NCBI RefSeq assembly: GCF_042453785.1
Contig: NC_091674.1
Coordinates: forward strand, 24,630,001 to 24,694,000
Direction: 5' to 3'
Origin: Malus domestica
Lineage: Eukaryota > Streptophyta > Magnoliopsida > Rosales > Rosaceae
DNA length: 64,000 bases
Part shown: in pieces, positions 46,339-60,616 of the stretch
Layout: each line of letters opens with the position of its first letter
Position numbering within the stretch: the first letter of the stretch is position 1
The notes under the pieces: model-generated
The model's database searches: none
What the model was told of the DNA's origin: nothing
The model's input: the letters and a program-made list of their open reading frames with translations, nothing else
Program-made: the position numbers and the translations under genes

Positions 46339-46360
46339 AAAACCCTAAACCCTAACCCCC
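46339..46360 (+). promoter_or_regulatory. Telo-box (AAACCCTAA repeat) in the NOP56 promoter
   Basis: The sequence AAACCCTAAACCCTAACCCC lies about 120 bases before the NOP56 start codon. Telo-boxes are a known hallmark of plant ribosomal-protein and ribosome-biogenesis promoters. A TGGGCT site-II-like motif is present upstream near 46161. Together they fit co-regulation with translation machinery in dividing cells. The transcription start is not known. Confidence 0.7.
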
Positions 46361-46476
46361 ACGAATTTCAGCTCTCCTCCCCTCTCTCCACCGCCGATTC
46401 TGACGGTTCTAGAGAGAGAAAGTGAGGGTTCCACGGACAAAGCCGAAGCCCTGAACGCCGCCGTTTCGCGTTCTTC

Positions 46477-49400
46477 ATGGCGCTCTACCTGCTCTACGAA
46501 TCAGCTTCAGGCTACTCTCTGTTCCTCGCTCATGGCATCGACCAAATCGGGCAGAACACCGAGGCGGTCCGGAGCTCCATTTCGGATATCAACCGGTTCG
46601 GGAAGGTGGTCCAGCTCGCAGCTTTCGATCCATTCGAGTCGGCCCTCGACGCCCTTAACCAATGCAACTCAGTCTCTGAAGGTAAAGAATGAAAGCTTGT
46701 TTCTTTTAGGGTTTTTTATTTGATTATGTTTGTATTGATTACAATGATTAGGATTTTTTATTGGCTTTGTTTCTGTTTGAATATTAAGTTTGAACATTGT
46801 TCTGTAACTGTTTGTGTGATTGTTTTTCTGTTTGGTTGATGGGAAATTGAAGGAAAATAAGTTATGCATGTATTGGGCTGGCATTCAATTATCTACTGTT
46901 TTCGCTATCGATTATTGAGAAATGACGAAAATTTTGACCCAATTGAACCAGCTTCCTGCGTTTACATGAAAACTTGTGAAAACTTGCAAAAATATAAGAT
47001 ATTGGAGCCTTGTTGAGCTGCCTAGTTGTGTTAAGGTCCCCAAGTTCAATATGTTCCCTTCTCCCTTATGCTTCGGAAAACTTGCTAGTTTGTCTCGTAA
47101 TGCATATGTGGAATTTCAATTGGGTTAGTAGATTGTACAATTTACTAATGTTGATAGTTGAAGTATAGTGTTGCCTCTCTTGATTTGCTTGGTGTGTTTA
47201 AATGAAGTTTACTCTTTTAATTTGGGTTGGTGAGGTTCCTTCAACACAAAGGGTTTTGCTTATTTGTTGTGGTTGCGTTTCAGGGGTTATGACTGATGAA
47301 CTAAGAAAATTTTTGGAAAAAAATCTCCCAACAGTCAAGGAAGGTAAGAAGCCAAAGTTCAGTTTGGGAGTTTCCGAACCTAAGATCGGGTCACACATAT
47401 TTGAAGAGACTAAAATTCCATGCCAAAGTAATGAGTTTGTCCTTGAGTTGATTCGTGGCGTCCGACTACATTTTACTACTCTTCTCAAGAGTCTAAAGGT
47501 TTGAATTCAACAAATCCTATTTCGTTGTATAATAAATTCATAGGTGTTCTTGTTTGCTATATTTTGTGGGTTTATGATGTAAAGACATTGCCTTTAGAAT
47601 TTGTATCTTTCACTTTTTGATTTTCGTTCTTTCCTTACCCTAGCCTGGAGACTTAGAGAAAGCCCAGCTTGGTCTAGGGCACAGTTACAGCAGGGCCAAG
47701 GTCAAGTTCAATGTCAACCGAGTTGACAATATGGTGATTCAAGCAATCTTCCTTCTAGATACCCTTGATAAGGATATCAATTCCTTCTCCATGAGAGTCA
47801 GGTATGATACTGGCATTTGTGCACCTTCATATTCAAAGTTCAGTAATTTGAATTGGGATTTTACTGAAGATATAATATTTTTGTGTATTCTTGTTTATCC
47901 CTTCTCTGCAGAGAATGGTACTCTTGGCATTTTCCTGAATTGGTGAAGATCGTCAATGACAATTATCTCTATGCCAAAGTGTCAAAATATATTAAAGACA
48001 AGTCAACACTGTCTGAAGACAATCTATCAGATTTAACTGACCTTGTTGGAGACGAAGATAAGGCAAAGGAGATTATAGAAGCAGCCAAAGCCTCCATGGG
48101 TAGGATTCCATAATATATGCCTTTCATTTATCTGTTTCTCTATCAATTCATTCATTTTCCTTATTGTTATGTTTGTTTTAATTTTTTCACAGGGCAAGAT
48201 TTGTCTCCACTTGACTTGATGAACGTTCAGCAATTTGCACAGAAGGTGATGGACCTAGCCGAGTACAGGAAAAGGCTTTATGACTATCTGGTTTCTAAAA
48301 TGAATGACATTGCTCCCAATTTGGCCTCTTTAATTGGTGAAGTAGTTGGAGCGCGTTTGATTTCTCATGCTGGTAGTCTTACAAATTTGGCTAAATGCCC
48401 TTCTTCTACCCTTCAGATCCTAGGCGCAGAGAAGGCTCTCTTCAGGTAGTTTTACACTCACTTTCCCTCAAGATGTTACGTAAAAGTTGGTCCTGTATGA
48501 CAAGAAACAAGTAAAAATGCCCTCTGGATTCATTTTAAGCCCTTTGGTTGACTCTTTTGTTCTTCTCCTCAGGGCACTAAAAACCAGGGGAAACACACCC
48601 AAATATGGACTGATATTCCATTCATCTTTTATTGGTCGAGCATCTGCACGGAACAAGGGCCGAATGGCTCGTTATCTTGCAAACAAGTGCTCTATTGCTT
48701 CTCGCATTGATTGCTTTGCAGGTGACTTTGAGCCTTCCTCATACAGTATTGGTTGTCTAGCTTTTCTTTTCTTGCGCAGCATGGTTTTTCCTGCATAAAT
48801 AGTTTTGTTGCGACTTTCTGTGGTTCAGATAGTAGCACTACTGCTTTTGGGGAGAAACTTCGTGAACAAGTTGAGGAGCGACTTGACTTTTATGACAAGG
48901 GTGTTGCACCTCGCAAAAACATTGATGTCATGAAATCTGCAATTGAGAGTACTCAAAGCAAAGGTGTGTAACTAAGAGAGTATGGTCTTAAGAGTTTTTT
49001 ACAGGACATCAATACAACCATCGGAATATATCGTATTTTTGGTCATGAATCTGTCAAATTATATTGTATGAGAACTGGGATCAACCTTTGATTTGACATA
49101 AAATGTTGGTAGACTTGCTTTCTGGCGTGTAACTTTGATAGTTTACTTGTATGTAATAGATACAGAGATGGAAACAGAAGAAGCTTCGGTGAAGAAAAGC
49201 AAGAAAAAGAAATCAAAATCTGTAGATAATGGTGATGCTATGGCTGTGGATGAACCAGCTGCCACTGCAAATGGAGATGCCGCTGAGGGTAAATCTGAAA
49301 AGAAGAAGAAGAAGAAGGACAAGAGAAAATTGGATCAGGAGGATCAAACCATGGAGGATGCGAATAATGGACATGCCGAGGAGGATGGAATGGCCAAGAA

Positions 49401-49500
49401 GAAGAAGAAGAAGAGCAAACAGGAGAATGGAGACGATCTACAGGCTCCCAGTGATGTCAAGAAGAAGAAGAAGAAATCTAAAAGTGAAGACAGTGACTAA
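46477..49500 (+). CDS. NOP56: Nucleolar protein 56, box C/D snoRNP core protein
   Basis: Eight exons join in phase: 46477-46681, 47284-47498, 47644-47801, 47912-48099, 48193-48445, 48573-48721, 48829-48963 and 49160-49500, giving 547 residues. The N-terminal NOP5 domain begins [16 protein letters not shown]. The central NOSIC/Nop coiled-coil region has [20 protein letters not shown]. The Nop RNA-binding domain has [20 protein letters not shown] and [22 protein letters not shown], the nearly invariant family signature. The C-terminus carries several lysine runs ([18 protein letters not shown]) alternating with acidic stretches, the KKE/D tail typical of eukaryotic NOP56. It pairs with NOP58, fibrillarin and the 15.5K protein to guide rRNA 2'-O-methylation in the nucleolus. 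A telo-box promoter supports this. No defects were seen. Confidence 0.95.
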
Positions 49501-50161
49501 ATTACAACTAACGTTGTTCTTGGTACTCAAGGGGCTCGTGGATATCCCGGCTTGCTGCCATTATGTTGTTTTGACGATGTCTACGGTTTCCTTAGTAGGT
49601 TTTTATGTTATCAGCATAAACCATGTTCTAATGCTCTCTATGTAGTAGTAACCTTTCTAGTTGCACTCTTATCTTAAGTTGATAGAATATGAGTGTCGGT
49701 GTTTTTGCGGATTCTGTCTGTGAACTCAAAGATCTAGACGTGCAGTCAATAGAAATTGCAGTTGAACGTAGGTTTTTGACAATGATTTTGTTATATAAAG
49801 CTGTTTGTGTTTATGGTTATATGCTAGTGCTTATCATGCGATTCATTTGGTGCGAGAAGCAAAGCTCGAAAGCTCGATTCCTAGCTGCCACTGGAACTCT
49901 GCCGGAAGTTCAGCAGCTAGACGAGCTAGGAAGAGCAGACGAGCAACCGATGGAATTGATTTCACATGGTTTTGTTTGGTGAATGCATGACTCGACCTGT
50001 GTTTCTCAAGGTGCTGTTTATGTTTCAATATTTGCAATTCCTTGTCATTCAATCCTCATGGAACAATTTCTTTTAAAGAAGTTAAAGTGTTAAAATCAAA
50101 ATTCTTCACTATTTTTTATTCTTTTTTTACATTTTCCATCTCTGGTTTTTCAAATTTTGAC
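49501..50161. other. NOP56 3' UTR and intergenic spacer
   Basis: The first part (to about 49700) is probably the NOP56 3' UTR. The following open frames (e.g. within 49689-49990) have no recognisable content. Confidence 0.4.
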
Positions 50162-50620
50162 ATTTTCTCTATATTTTACTAAGCTAATTAAGCAAATCAT
50201 AATTTGACTTTACTTTTTAGTCTTATGTGTATTTGTAACCGAGAGTCACTGAATTCTCGATTACGGAATTTCTGTATATGATGATATGTAATATTGTATC
50301 AAGATGACTCATCGTGTATTTAGCTGCAATGCTATTTTTCCATTCATATTTTTTTGACTTTTTCTCTATATTTTACTAAGCTAATTAAGCAATCAAAATT
50401 TGACTTTGCTTTTGTCCTTTTGACTCCTTATTACAATAATGCCTATTTACCCATTCATAATTTCTTACTTCAAATTCATTTCCATTTGTTTTAAATATTA
50501 TCTTATTCATGTCTGTTAGTATTTATTTGCATTTGTAACTGAGAGTCACTAAATTACAGCGAATGACGACATCTAATAAGATGACTCATCGTGTAGTTTG
50601 GGGCCATTTGCCCATTCAAA
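50162..50620 (+). repeat. Diverged tandem duplication, period about 197 bp
   Basis: Blocks 'ttctctatattttactaagc' (near 50165 and 50362), 'gagagtcact(g/a)aatt' (near 50240 and 50540) and 'aagatgactcatcgtgta' (near 50302 and 50578) occur in the same order in two adjacent copies. They lie in the spacer before the adenylate kinase gene. Confidence 0.75.
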
Positions 50621-50819
50621 ATTTCTTGTATTTCATTATCATAAACAAAAAAACAAAAGAAAATTATTATTTATTTCAAAGCAGAACCAAGGGACAGGGG
50701 TAAAAAGGTAATTCAACAGACCTAGGTAGGTAAAACGGCTGCTTGAGTTCGAAGCATTGGAGGGTCCGAAGTCCGAACAAAGTACAACCACCACCCCACA
50801 CCTTAAACACACAACCCAA

Positions 50820-50822
<3 letters not shown>

Positions 50823-50855
<33 letters not shown>
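50823..50855 (+). repeat. (CT)n microsatellite in the adenylate kinase leader
   Basis: About sixteen CT dinucleotides lie some 70-100 bases upstream of the start codon, in what is probably the 5' UTR. CT-rich leaders are common in plant housekeeping genes. Confidence 0.9.
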
Positions 50856-50857
<2 letters not shown>

Positions 50858-50921
50858 GCACTCTTACCGTAAATCTAGAGAGAGAAAACCCTACCCTAAA
50901 ACCACAGAGAAACAATCAGCC

Positions 50922-53359
<2,438 letters not shown>

Positions 53360-54280
53360 AACAGGGTCCCCTTGCCCCTTGGCTTGGATAATTTATCCAA
53401 AAGTCCTAGTTCTTTTTTTGTTCATTTGTTTTCTGACATACAATTGAATCCGCCGATTCTGCGCATGTTTTGTTGAATTTTATATTGATAGTACCGGCTG
53501 CTGTCAACTCTTGAGAGTTTAATGAGAGGAGTAACTTGTGAAATAAGAATTATGAATTTTAGTGGCAGTTTAGTTTTGTTCATTACTTTGCTGCAGTGCT
53601 ACCTCTATTTTGTCGTGCGATGTTTTTCTCTATGTGCTGTCGCTTGTACTGCGAAGATTGCCGCTGACATAGTGCAATGCTTTTCTCAATGTGCTGTTGC
53701 TCGATTAAACCGGACAGAGAAATGCGAAGGAGGAGACACTCTCAAAGTTGAACTCTTCATAAACTTTTTGACACCCTGCAGTTTAGTGCTAATTCCTGTG
53801 CGAGCGCTATAAAACATTGTGCAAAAACACAAGGTGGTAGAGAGTTCAAAGAGTCTCCTTGCGATTTTTCAACCGTACAAAATGGAATTTCTTAAAGTCG
53901 GATTTTGATGAATTAGTGTTGGGTTGAAGTTGAACTCTAAGTGTTGTGTAGACCGATAAGGCCTAGCTGGCATAGCGGGAGGAGAGGGTTTCTCACATTG
54001 GGTACAGGTACACAACAGTGGCGGTAGTATCACTGCAACGTGAGAAAGTTAAAACACATAGCATAGCATAACATCATGTTATTGGTTAAACTTGCAATAC
54101 GGCCGGTATTGCGTCCCTGGTGATGGTAAAATTCGTGACTTCGGCCTAATGCCAATAAGTCCAGCACTGCATGATACATTGCTAACCATCTTTACACACT
54201 GATGGTCAAACACGCCACGAGCAACTAGCAAACTCCTCGTATGAACTTCCAAGGACGACGAAGACTGGAGGACCATAGAC
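53360..54280. other. Convergent intergenic region
   Basis: This holds the 3' UTRs of adenylate kinase (plus) and aspartyl aminopeptidase (minus). A small duplication of 'ctgtcgcttgtactgcg' and 'ctgttgctcgattaa' type sequence is visible near 53637 and 53694. No gene was recognised. Confidence 0.4.
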
Positions 54281-57200
54281 CTACGCGTCTACTTTAATCT
54301 TTGCATCCAGATGAGTGAACTCCTGGAAGAAGGCTTTGAAATGCTCGTATGAATGCTTCACATCATCAACAGCACACATTTCTCGTATGCTGTGCATCGA
54401 CAGCTGTGGTGCACCTACATCAACTGTTCGTATTCCCACTCCACTTGCCAGAATGGGACCGATGGTCGAACCGCATGCCATGTCATTACGAACTACAAAG
54501 TCCTGCATTTGAAGCAAACTCTATGATATTAATCAAATTATTTGTATCACATCAGCTCTCTCGCCGTAGATTGACATTAACAGAAAGTGTGCTCGGTTTC
54601 AGTTATTTAACTTTCACAGCTAGAATACAAATCGTAGGGAGAGGCTGACCTGGACAGGAAGGCTGTGATTCCTTGCTATCTCCCTGAATATTAATGCAGT
54701 GACGGCATTGGTTGCGTAGCGTTGATTTGCATTGTGTTTGATCACAAGGCCCCCATGCAACTTGGGTTGGTGATTCTCTTCGTGTTTGTCCTGAATTAGA
54801 TCCCTCGGTTAATATTGAGCAAAAGTAACAGCACTGAGAAAATTGTTAGTACATTGAACAAACATACCATATAATTAGGATGTAAGGCATGTGCCATGTC
54901 AGCAGATACAAGAAAGCTCCTCTGAATAGCTTTCTCGAGCAGCTTGGGAAACGAGAAAAAAAAAAACAGTGCAGTGTATAAAAAACAAACTTTCCTGATG
55001 AAAACATAGTTACTAGGGTAAGTCTTCAATAGTCCGGCTTTATATCCATTAGATTGACAAGTAAGCTAGTATTTCTTCAATACATTCCAGACCGTTTATT
55101 TTCCGCACTACTGAGTAGTCTGGACTATTAAAGAAAAACTGTAGTTACCAAATCCAATAGGGACAATACCATACAATTTGACATCAAAGAGTCACTACCT
55201 TAGAATCTGTGGTGAAGGAGCTTGTAATTCGTGAAAGAGTATTCAACATGGCTGGAGACCCAGCGCCCTGGGCAGAATCAGATCCGACCTCCTCATGATC
55301 AAACAAAGCCACCATTCTAACACCAGACTCATCTTCAAGGTTGCTATCAGAAGATGTTGCATCTATCAATGCCTGGAAGTAAGCAATAAAGTAAGAAATA
55401 AGAATCAGCTGCTCCATATTGCAACAACATAGTACAATATACTTTAACGTAATACCTTCGTACCCAGTGCACAAGGCTCCTGCTTTACGCAGGGTCTGGG
55501 AGAGGTGAATGTCGGCTAGCCTTACCCCCATTTATGGAGAGGCTGCTCCCAAGTCTCGAACCCGAGACCTACCGCTCATGGGCGAAGGCACTTGCCATCG
55601 CACCAAGTGCGACCTCTATACTTTAACGTAATACCAAACCAAAAAAAAAAAATATACGAAAGCATACGGGTAGTATACAGTAGAGAAGAGAACTAACCTA
55701 CAACTGGAATCTTGACAGAAAGATAAAGCCTTAACAAACTTTAAAAAAGTTTCTTACCTTAAGAGAACAAAATGACATGCAAAGATTATCAAGCCTTCCT
55801 GAGAAAATAAATTCTTTTGCGGCACCAGCTATTATGCTTGGTTGAGTATCACATGCTTGCAATTCAAAATCAGATATATGTTCCGGTTCACATCCAAGCT
55901 GATCTGCAAGTAGCTGGAAGAAAGAAAGAGAAAATCACTATAATATTATAATCACCATAACAGCATACCCAAAGTTGAAACTGTACTCTTGTGCACCTAC
56001 AGCACTCGGCTAGCGCGCAACCCCGCCCCGTTATGTTATTTTAGAATTGAACTTATTGCTGGGATCTAAATGAGTAATAGTTGTCTTATCATCTGCTAAT
56101 TTGTTCATGTATATGAAATCAACCAAAAGGCCAACTGATTCTCCAAGGTCAAATAGAAAGCCTAGGTTCAAGAATTACTGACCTGTAGTAGAAGTGAGTG
56201 ATGCTTCGATGCAATTGAGGTTGTTTTCTCATTGGATTTCTTCCCATCATTCTGAGCATCACTATTAGCCCCACCATCTTCAGCAACCACTTTATTGAGC
56301 TCGGCCTACATAAAAAGTTTTTTTTTTTTTGGTAAAAGAAAGCACAAGTGAATAGGAAGGAAGGAAAATTGACAATTCTATGATAAACTATGCAAGAAAA
56401 TTCAGTAGTTACTCCACTTTCAGATACTAAATACCATCCTCGTTAGATCTAATGAGCATGGGTATAACAACGTATATGATGTGATTCCAAGATTACCTTG
56501 ACTGCCGTTGCCAAGACGGGAAGAAGATGCGTCTGTGCATTCACCTTGAATGCATCTTTAACATCCCTGCCAAAGGACGATGAAAATATACTTGAAAGTG
56601 AGAAAGCAGAAATAATTTAGCTAAAGAAAAAGAATCACTAATGCATATTAATTTCAGTATCAGTCATGCATCATAGCGTGATTACCTGTCTAAGTGAATT
56701 GCCAGAGTAGGGATCCGCATTATGGGCTCCTCAATTCTAACAAGTTTATGTGAATACGAAACAGAGCCATCCTTTTCTTCTGTCACTATCACCCTGCCTG
56801 CAATCGTCAAGTCACGGTCGAACCATGTATGCCACAAGCCACTACCATAAGTTTGGACACCCACTTCCAAGAACCCGCCTTTAGCAACCTGCACAAGCCG
56901 TCCATATTCCAAAACCGTTCAAATTTTTCCACACCATATCCATTTGTTAATTGTGATCATTTCAGGCTTATCAGCTCCTTTTCGTAACAATCAAATTCAA
57001 ATTCAAACAAATCGAGACAATACCTTGGAAACCGGTTTCAATTTGAGACAAGGACTATCAGTATGAGCACCAACCATATGAAATCCGTTTCCAGCAACAT
57101 ACCTATACATAAGCATACCCCATACACATTTTAGCTTTCCGAATAATTAAACCCGAAAAGATCAAAACTTTCAACTCCATCACCTCTCCCATGAATTTCT

Positions 57201-57595
57201 CGACATCAAACGAAGCTTAAATCAATGAAAACAAACAAGCAGGCTCGATTTAAAAGCGCTAAACAATGAAAAAAACTGAGCGTACTTTTTTCCGATTGCG
57301 AAAGCAACAATGGTGGAGTAATTCCTGGTGAAGAAATACTTTTTACCAGTTTCCAATTTCCAATCCTCCCTCTCCAAAACTTGCTCGTACCCCGCGCTTC
57401 GCAGCAGCTTCTTCGCCTCGTCTGCAGAAGAAATCGAACCAGATAACAAACAATTACCAAAAGCAACGAACTTTGGATTGAAATTAAGCAAATAAGGGGA
57501 TTTGGGTTTTTACCGACGGCGTGGAAGGCGGTGGGGGCGGCGTTTAGGAAGCTGATGAGATCAGAGACGACGGAGTTTGGTTCTTGCTTTGCCAT
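54281..57595 (-). CDS. Aspartyl aminopeptidase, M18 family
   Basis: Eleven exons join in phase: 57595-57514, 57421-57286, 57102-57024, 56888-56686, 56566-56497, 56305-56183, 55913-55758, 55372-55199, 54942-54868, 54790-54650 and 54502-54281, giving 486 residues. The zinc-site motifs are in order: MVGAHTDSP (His, Asp), [17 protein letters not shown] (catalytic and metal-binding Glu), VSADMAHAL (Asp) and the C-terminal [12 protein letters not shown] (His). [17 protein letters not shown] and [13 protein letters not shown] are also typical. It removes N-terminal acidic residues from peptides in the cytosol; related plant proteins form dodecamers. There is no targeting peptide. Intron 7 contains a complete SINE (55457-55617), outside the splice sites. 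No defects were seen. Confidence 0.95.
55457..55617 (-). mobile_element. SINE (same family as 7220-7383) in aminopeptidase intron 7
   Basis: The minus strand begins AGAGGTCGCACTTGGTGCGA and shares the whole head and body with the SINE at 7220. It is flanked by a perfect 18-base duplication atactttaacgtaatacc at 55439-55456 and 55618-55635. It is oriented in the same sense as the host gene. Confidence 0.92.
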
Positions 57596-57843
57596 ATCCG
57601 CTGTGCTGGGCTGAGCCGACTCAGTAACGCGCTCTCTAAGTCTCCTAGTGATATAGTTCTTGTTCAGTGGATCGTTCTGACTCTGCGTGCGAATTTATTT
57701 GTTGAATCCCGGCAACCAGAATCGGTTTGCGTGCGAATTTATTTGCTGAATCCCGGCAACCCGAATCTGTTCGCGTGATTTATAAAACTTTAAACGGTTC
57801 ATATTATAAATAATTCTAGGAATATCGCTTTTACACCGAATCA
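57596..57843. promoter_or_regulatory. Aminopeptidase upstream region with a short duplication
   Basis: Promoter and leader by position only. It contains a direct repeat of about 50 bases, 'gcgtgcgaatttatttg(t/c)tgaatcccggcaacc', at about 57686 and 57727. Confidence 0.5.
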
Positions 57844-57851
57844 ATTAAAAC

Positions 57852-58978
57852 CAAGAAGAAAATATCGGTAATATCGGAAATATCGGTAGTCCGAAAATAC
57901 AGAAATATCGATAGAAATATCGGGATAATATCGATATCGATAAAAATTACATGGAAACCACGGAAATTGTAAGAAAAACTTGGAAATTTTTATTGAAACT
58001 TTGCAAGATGTTTATTTAGTCAATTATCTATTAGTTTATCACAAAAAATTGGAAGGAAATGCATTGCATGATGGATTTAACTGATTTAAGTTGATTATAT
58101 AGCGAGCTGTCAAACATTGTGAATGTAGAAAATATGTAGTAATTAATGAAAGAAGTTTAAACACACCATAATCATTTATATATAATGAATTAGTACAATA
58201 TTTTACACTTTATACATTGTATGGTAAGATACATGAGTGACTTAGTACCACATAGTGTTCATATGAGGTTCAAAATTTTCACTATCTTCATCATCTCTAT
58301 TTGTAGAGTAAGTGTATTGTGAAGAGTAGTCAGCAACCATGGCAATGGTTTTCAAGAACCAAAACCCAAAAGTCAATAGGAAACCGAATACTTCGGTATT
58401 TTTCAGGATTACCAAACAAATGGGATTTGGAAACCAATCCCATATCGAAAATTTCGGTATTTTTCGGGATGGGATTCCCGAACTTCAGGATGGTTTTGGT
58501 TTGGGATTTTTCGGTTTGGGTTTGGGACTTTTTCGGTTTGGTTTGGGATTTTCGGGAATTTTTTCCAGCCCTATCATGTAAGTGACCAAATAAAAAATAG
58601 AAAAATTAAAAACCACATGCCATTGACTAAGTAATTAATTGACACAATTTAAAATATAATACCACAAAAAATTTGGAATATGTGCAAATTTGTTTCTTGT
58701 AAAAAGAATTCAAAACAAAACAATATATATAAATATAGTAGCATATCATCACAACAACATAAGTGATATGGTGGTTAAGGCGTTAAGGAGTCAAATGGTA
58801 GGCGGTTCGAATCCCTTTAGTCTCAAAATTGAGACTTTTCAGAAAATTTTAAGAATTTTTGGATGTCATATCGCGATATTATCGATAATATATTTTGACG
58901 AAAACTCATTAGATATTCATTAAAATATCGGTAACTCAAAAAAACGATTCGCCGATATTTTCGATATTTAAATCCTTG
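57852..58978. mobile_element. Non-autonomous hAT-like element rich in ATATCG
   Basis: The ends are CAAGAAGAAAATATCGG... and, inverted, CAAGGATTTAAATATCGA.... The flanks are a perfect 8-base duplication attaaaac (57844-57851 and 58979-58986), the length used by hAT transposons. Both ends are dense in ATATCG/CGATAT motifs, probable transposase-binding sites. The core contains a separate 'cggtttgggattttcggg' repeat block (58330-58575) and tRNA-like boxes near 58768-58815 (TGGTGGTTAAGG, GGTTCGAATCC). No transposase was seen. Confidence 0.8.
58330..58580 (+). repeat. TTCGG/TTTGGG-rich block inside the hAT-like element
   Basis: Short degenerate repeats of 'ttcggtattttt', 'gggatttttcggtttggg' and 'ttggtttgggattttcggga' end at 'ttttttccagccctatcatg'. 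The AGCCCT end resembles a hAT-type terminus, so this may be a second, nested element. A left end was not found. Confidence 0.4.
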
Positions 58979-58986
58979 ATTAAAAC

Positions 58987-59342
58987 TAACATTTAGTCCC
59001 ACTATAAAAACACATGAATGAAATTGATAAAAATATTATAAATCATCTATCTATTTGTTAGAATAAATTAACTAAATAATCTTAGTTTTAATTCGTTTTT
59101 TATATAGATTTTTTACAATGTGATTCATAATATGAATAGTTTTAATTATAAGCACAAAACTCTGTGATTCAAACATAAAAAATTTTGAGCAGAAGTTCCT
59201 ACTCATATTTGAGTAGCCAAGCATTGTTCGTGCAAATTTACCCAAACTGACCAACCCAAAGTTGTGGTGTCACTGTTGCTCACGCGGGTGTGAATAGTTA
59301 ACAAATGATAAGTTGTGAGACTGTCAGTCGTTTGTAATTTTA
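58987..59342. other. AT-rich spacer
   Basis: No recognisable gene or element between the hAT-like element and the next SINE. Confidence 0.4.
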
Positions 59343-59356
59343 AAAAGAATTATGAG

Positions 59357-59510
59357 TACTACGGTCTAATAGTATTCTTCTTTGCTTAGAAATGAGAGGT
59401 CTTAGGTTCGAGTCTCGTAAATGGCGAATTTGATACCAAATTAGGCTGTTCATAGTGTGGCTTAGCCGAACCCCACTCTTCCTAGTGTAAAAATATCAAT
59501 GTACTAAAAA
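59357..59510 (+). mobile_element. SINE with TSD (tRNA-derived)
   Basis: Starts TACTACGGTCTAATAGTATTC (A-box region), B-box TTAGGTTCGAGTCTCG, and ends in an A tail. It is flanked by a perfect 14-base duplication aaaagaattatgag at 59343-59356 and 59511-59524. It is related to the SINE at 15775-15934. Confidence 0.88.
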
Positions 59511-59524
59511 AAAAGAATTATGAG

Positions 59525-60166
59525 CATTTGAGTAATGATTTGACCAATAATTATTTACGTTGTGCTTTTAATTCAATAAAGTAGAAGATCCAATTGGTAT
59601 TTCCCGCGGTGTGTGAATGATTGTTAATATCACATATTAACCAGGCGACTGTTGATAACTTATAATTAAAAGAATTATCAGTTTTTGATATTGTAACTTT
59701 TTGTATGCTTGTGTAATATTTGGATCAATTTAACTATGAACCATCCAAATTGCCAACGACGCATCTTAAAGTTAGAAATAAGAAAACTTTGGGCATCAAA
59801 GATAATGGAAATGAGTGACATGGGATCCATATGAAGAATCATATAAAGCAACAAAAGCACTTCGTACTAAATATATGACATATGCTAGGTAAATTCGCCT
59901 AAAAAGCGAGCCTCAAGCCACTCGCTGGACGCATGTTCTGTATACCTTAACAATTAACATTCATGTTTGGGCTCGCTAAAATTTAAAAAAAAAAAAATGT
60001 TAAACTTGTTCTCACTCTTCTAACTTCTCGTCTCCCCAACAGATGAACTCAAACAATCTCTCTCTTTTCTTCTCTGCCATTCCAACACGACGTCTATAGA
60101 TTCTTCAAAGAAATAGAGAATTTAATTTTTGAACTTGCTTCTTGATGGAAATGTACAATTTTTTAT
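59525..60166. other. AT-rich spacer
   Basis: No gene or element was recognised. One A run of 13 occurs near 59986. Confidence 0.4.
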
Positions 60167-60576
60167 GAGTAAATTACACAGTAACCCCTCAGGTTTGAGG
60201 TCTTGCACAAACCCATATAACATTTTTAAAACATTTCACTTTTATACCTCACATATCATTTTATTTCAACATAATACTTTCGTTACATTTTTCATCAATT
60301 AATCCGTTAAGTGTTGACGTGGCTATCAAATGTGTGCCACGTGGCAATTTTTTTTTAAAAATAACCTAAATCTTCTAAATAAATATTTAAAAAAAAAAAA
60401 AAAAACTGAAACCTTCCCTCATCCTCCTCTCTTCTCCCCGCAACCCCCAAACCCATATCCCCCATCTTCATCTTCTTGCCTGCAACCTAGAAAGAAAAAA
60501 AAAAACCCAGGTTCGTGAGGTGGAATCGGGTGCGAGGGTGGGTGCAGGGGGAAGATGAATTGGGTTGTTGTTGTTG

Positions 60577-60616
<40 letters not shown>

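Noticed and set aside
49689..49990. Small gene downstream of NOP56
   Set aside because: The open frame of about 97 codons shows no recognisable motif and probably lies in or beyond the NOP56 3' UTR.
58768..58815. Possible tRNA gene (TGGTGGTTAAGG and GGTTCGAATCC boxes)
   Set aside because: Only A- and B-box-like strings are present. No acceptor stem or cloverleaf could be formed; more likely a SINE-derived fragment.
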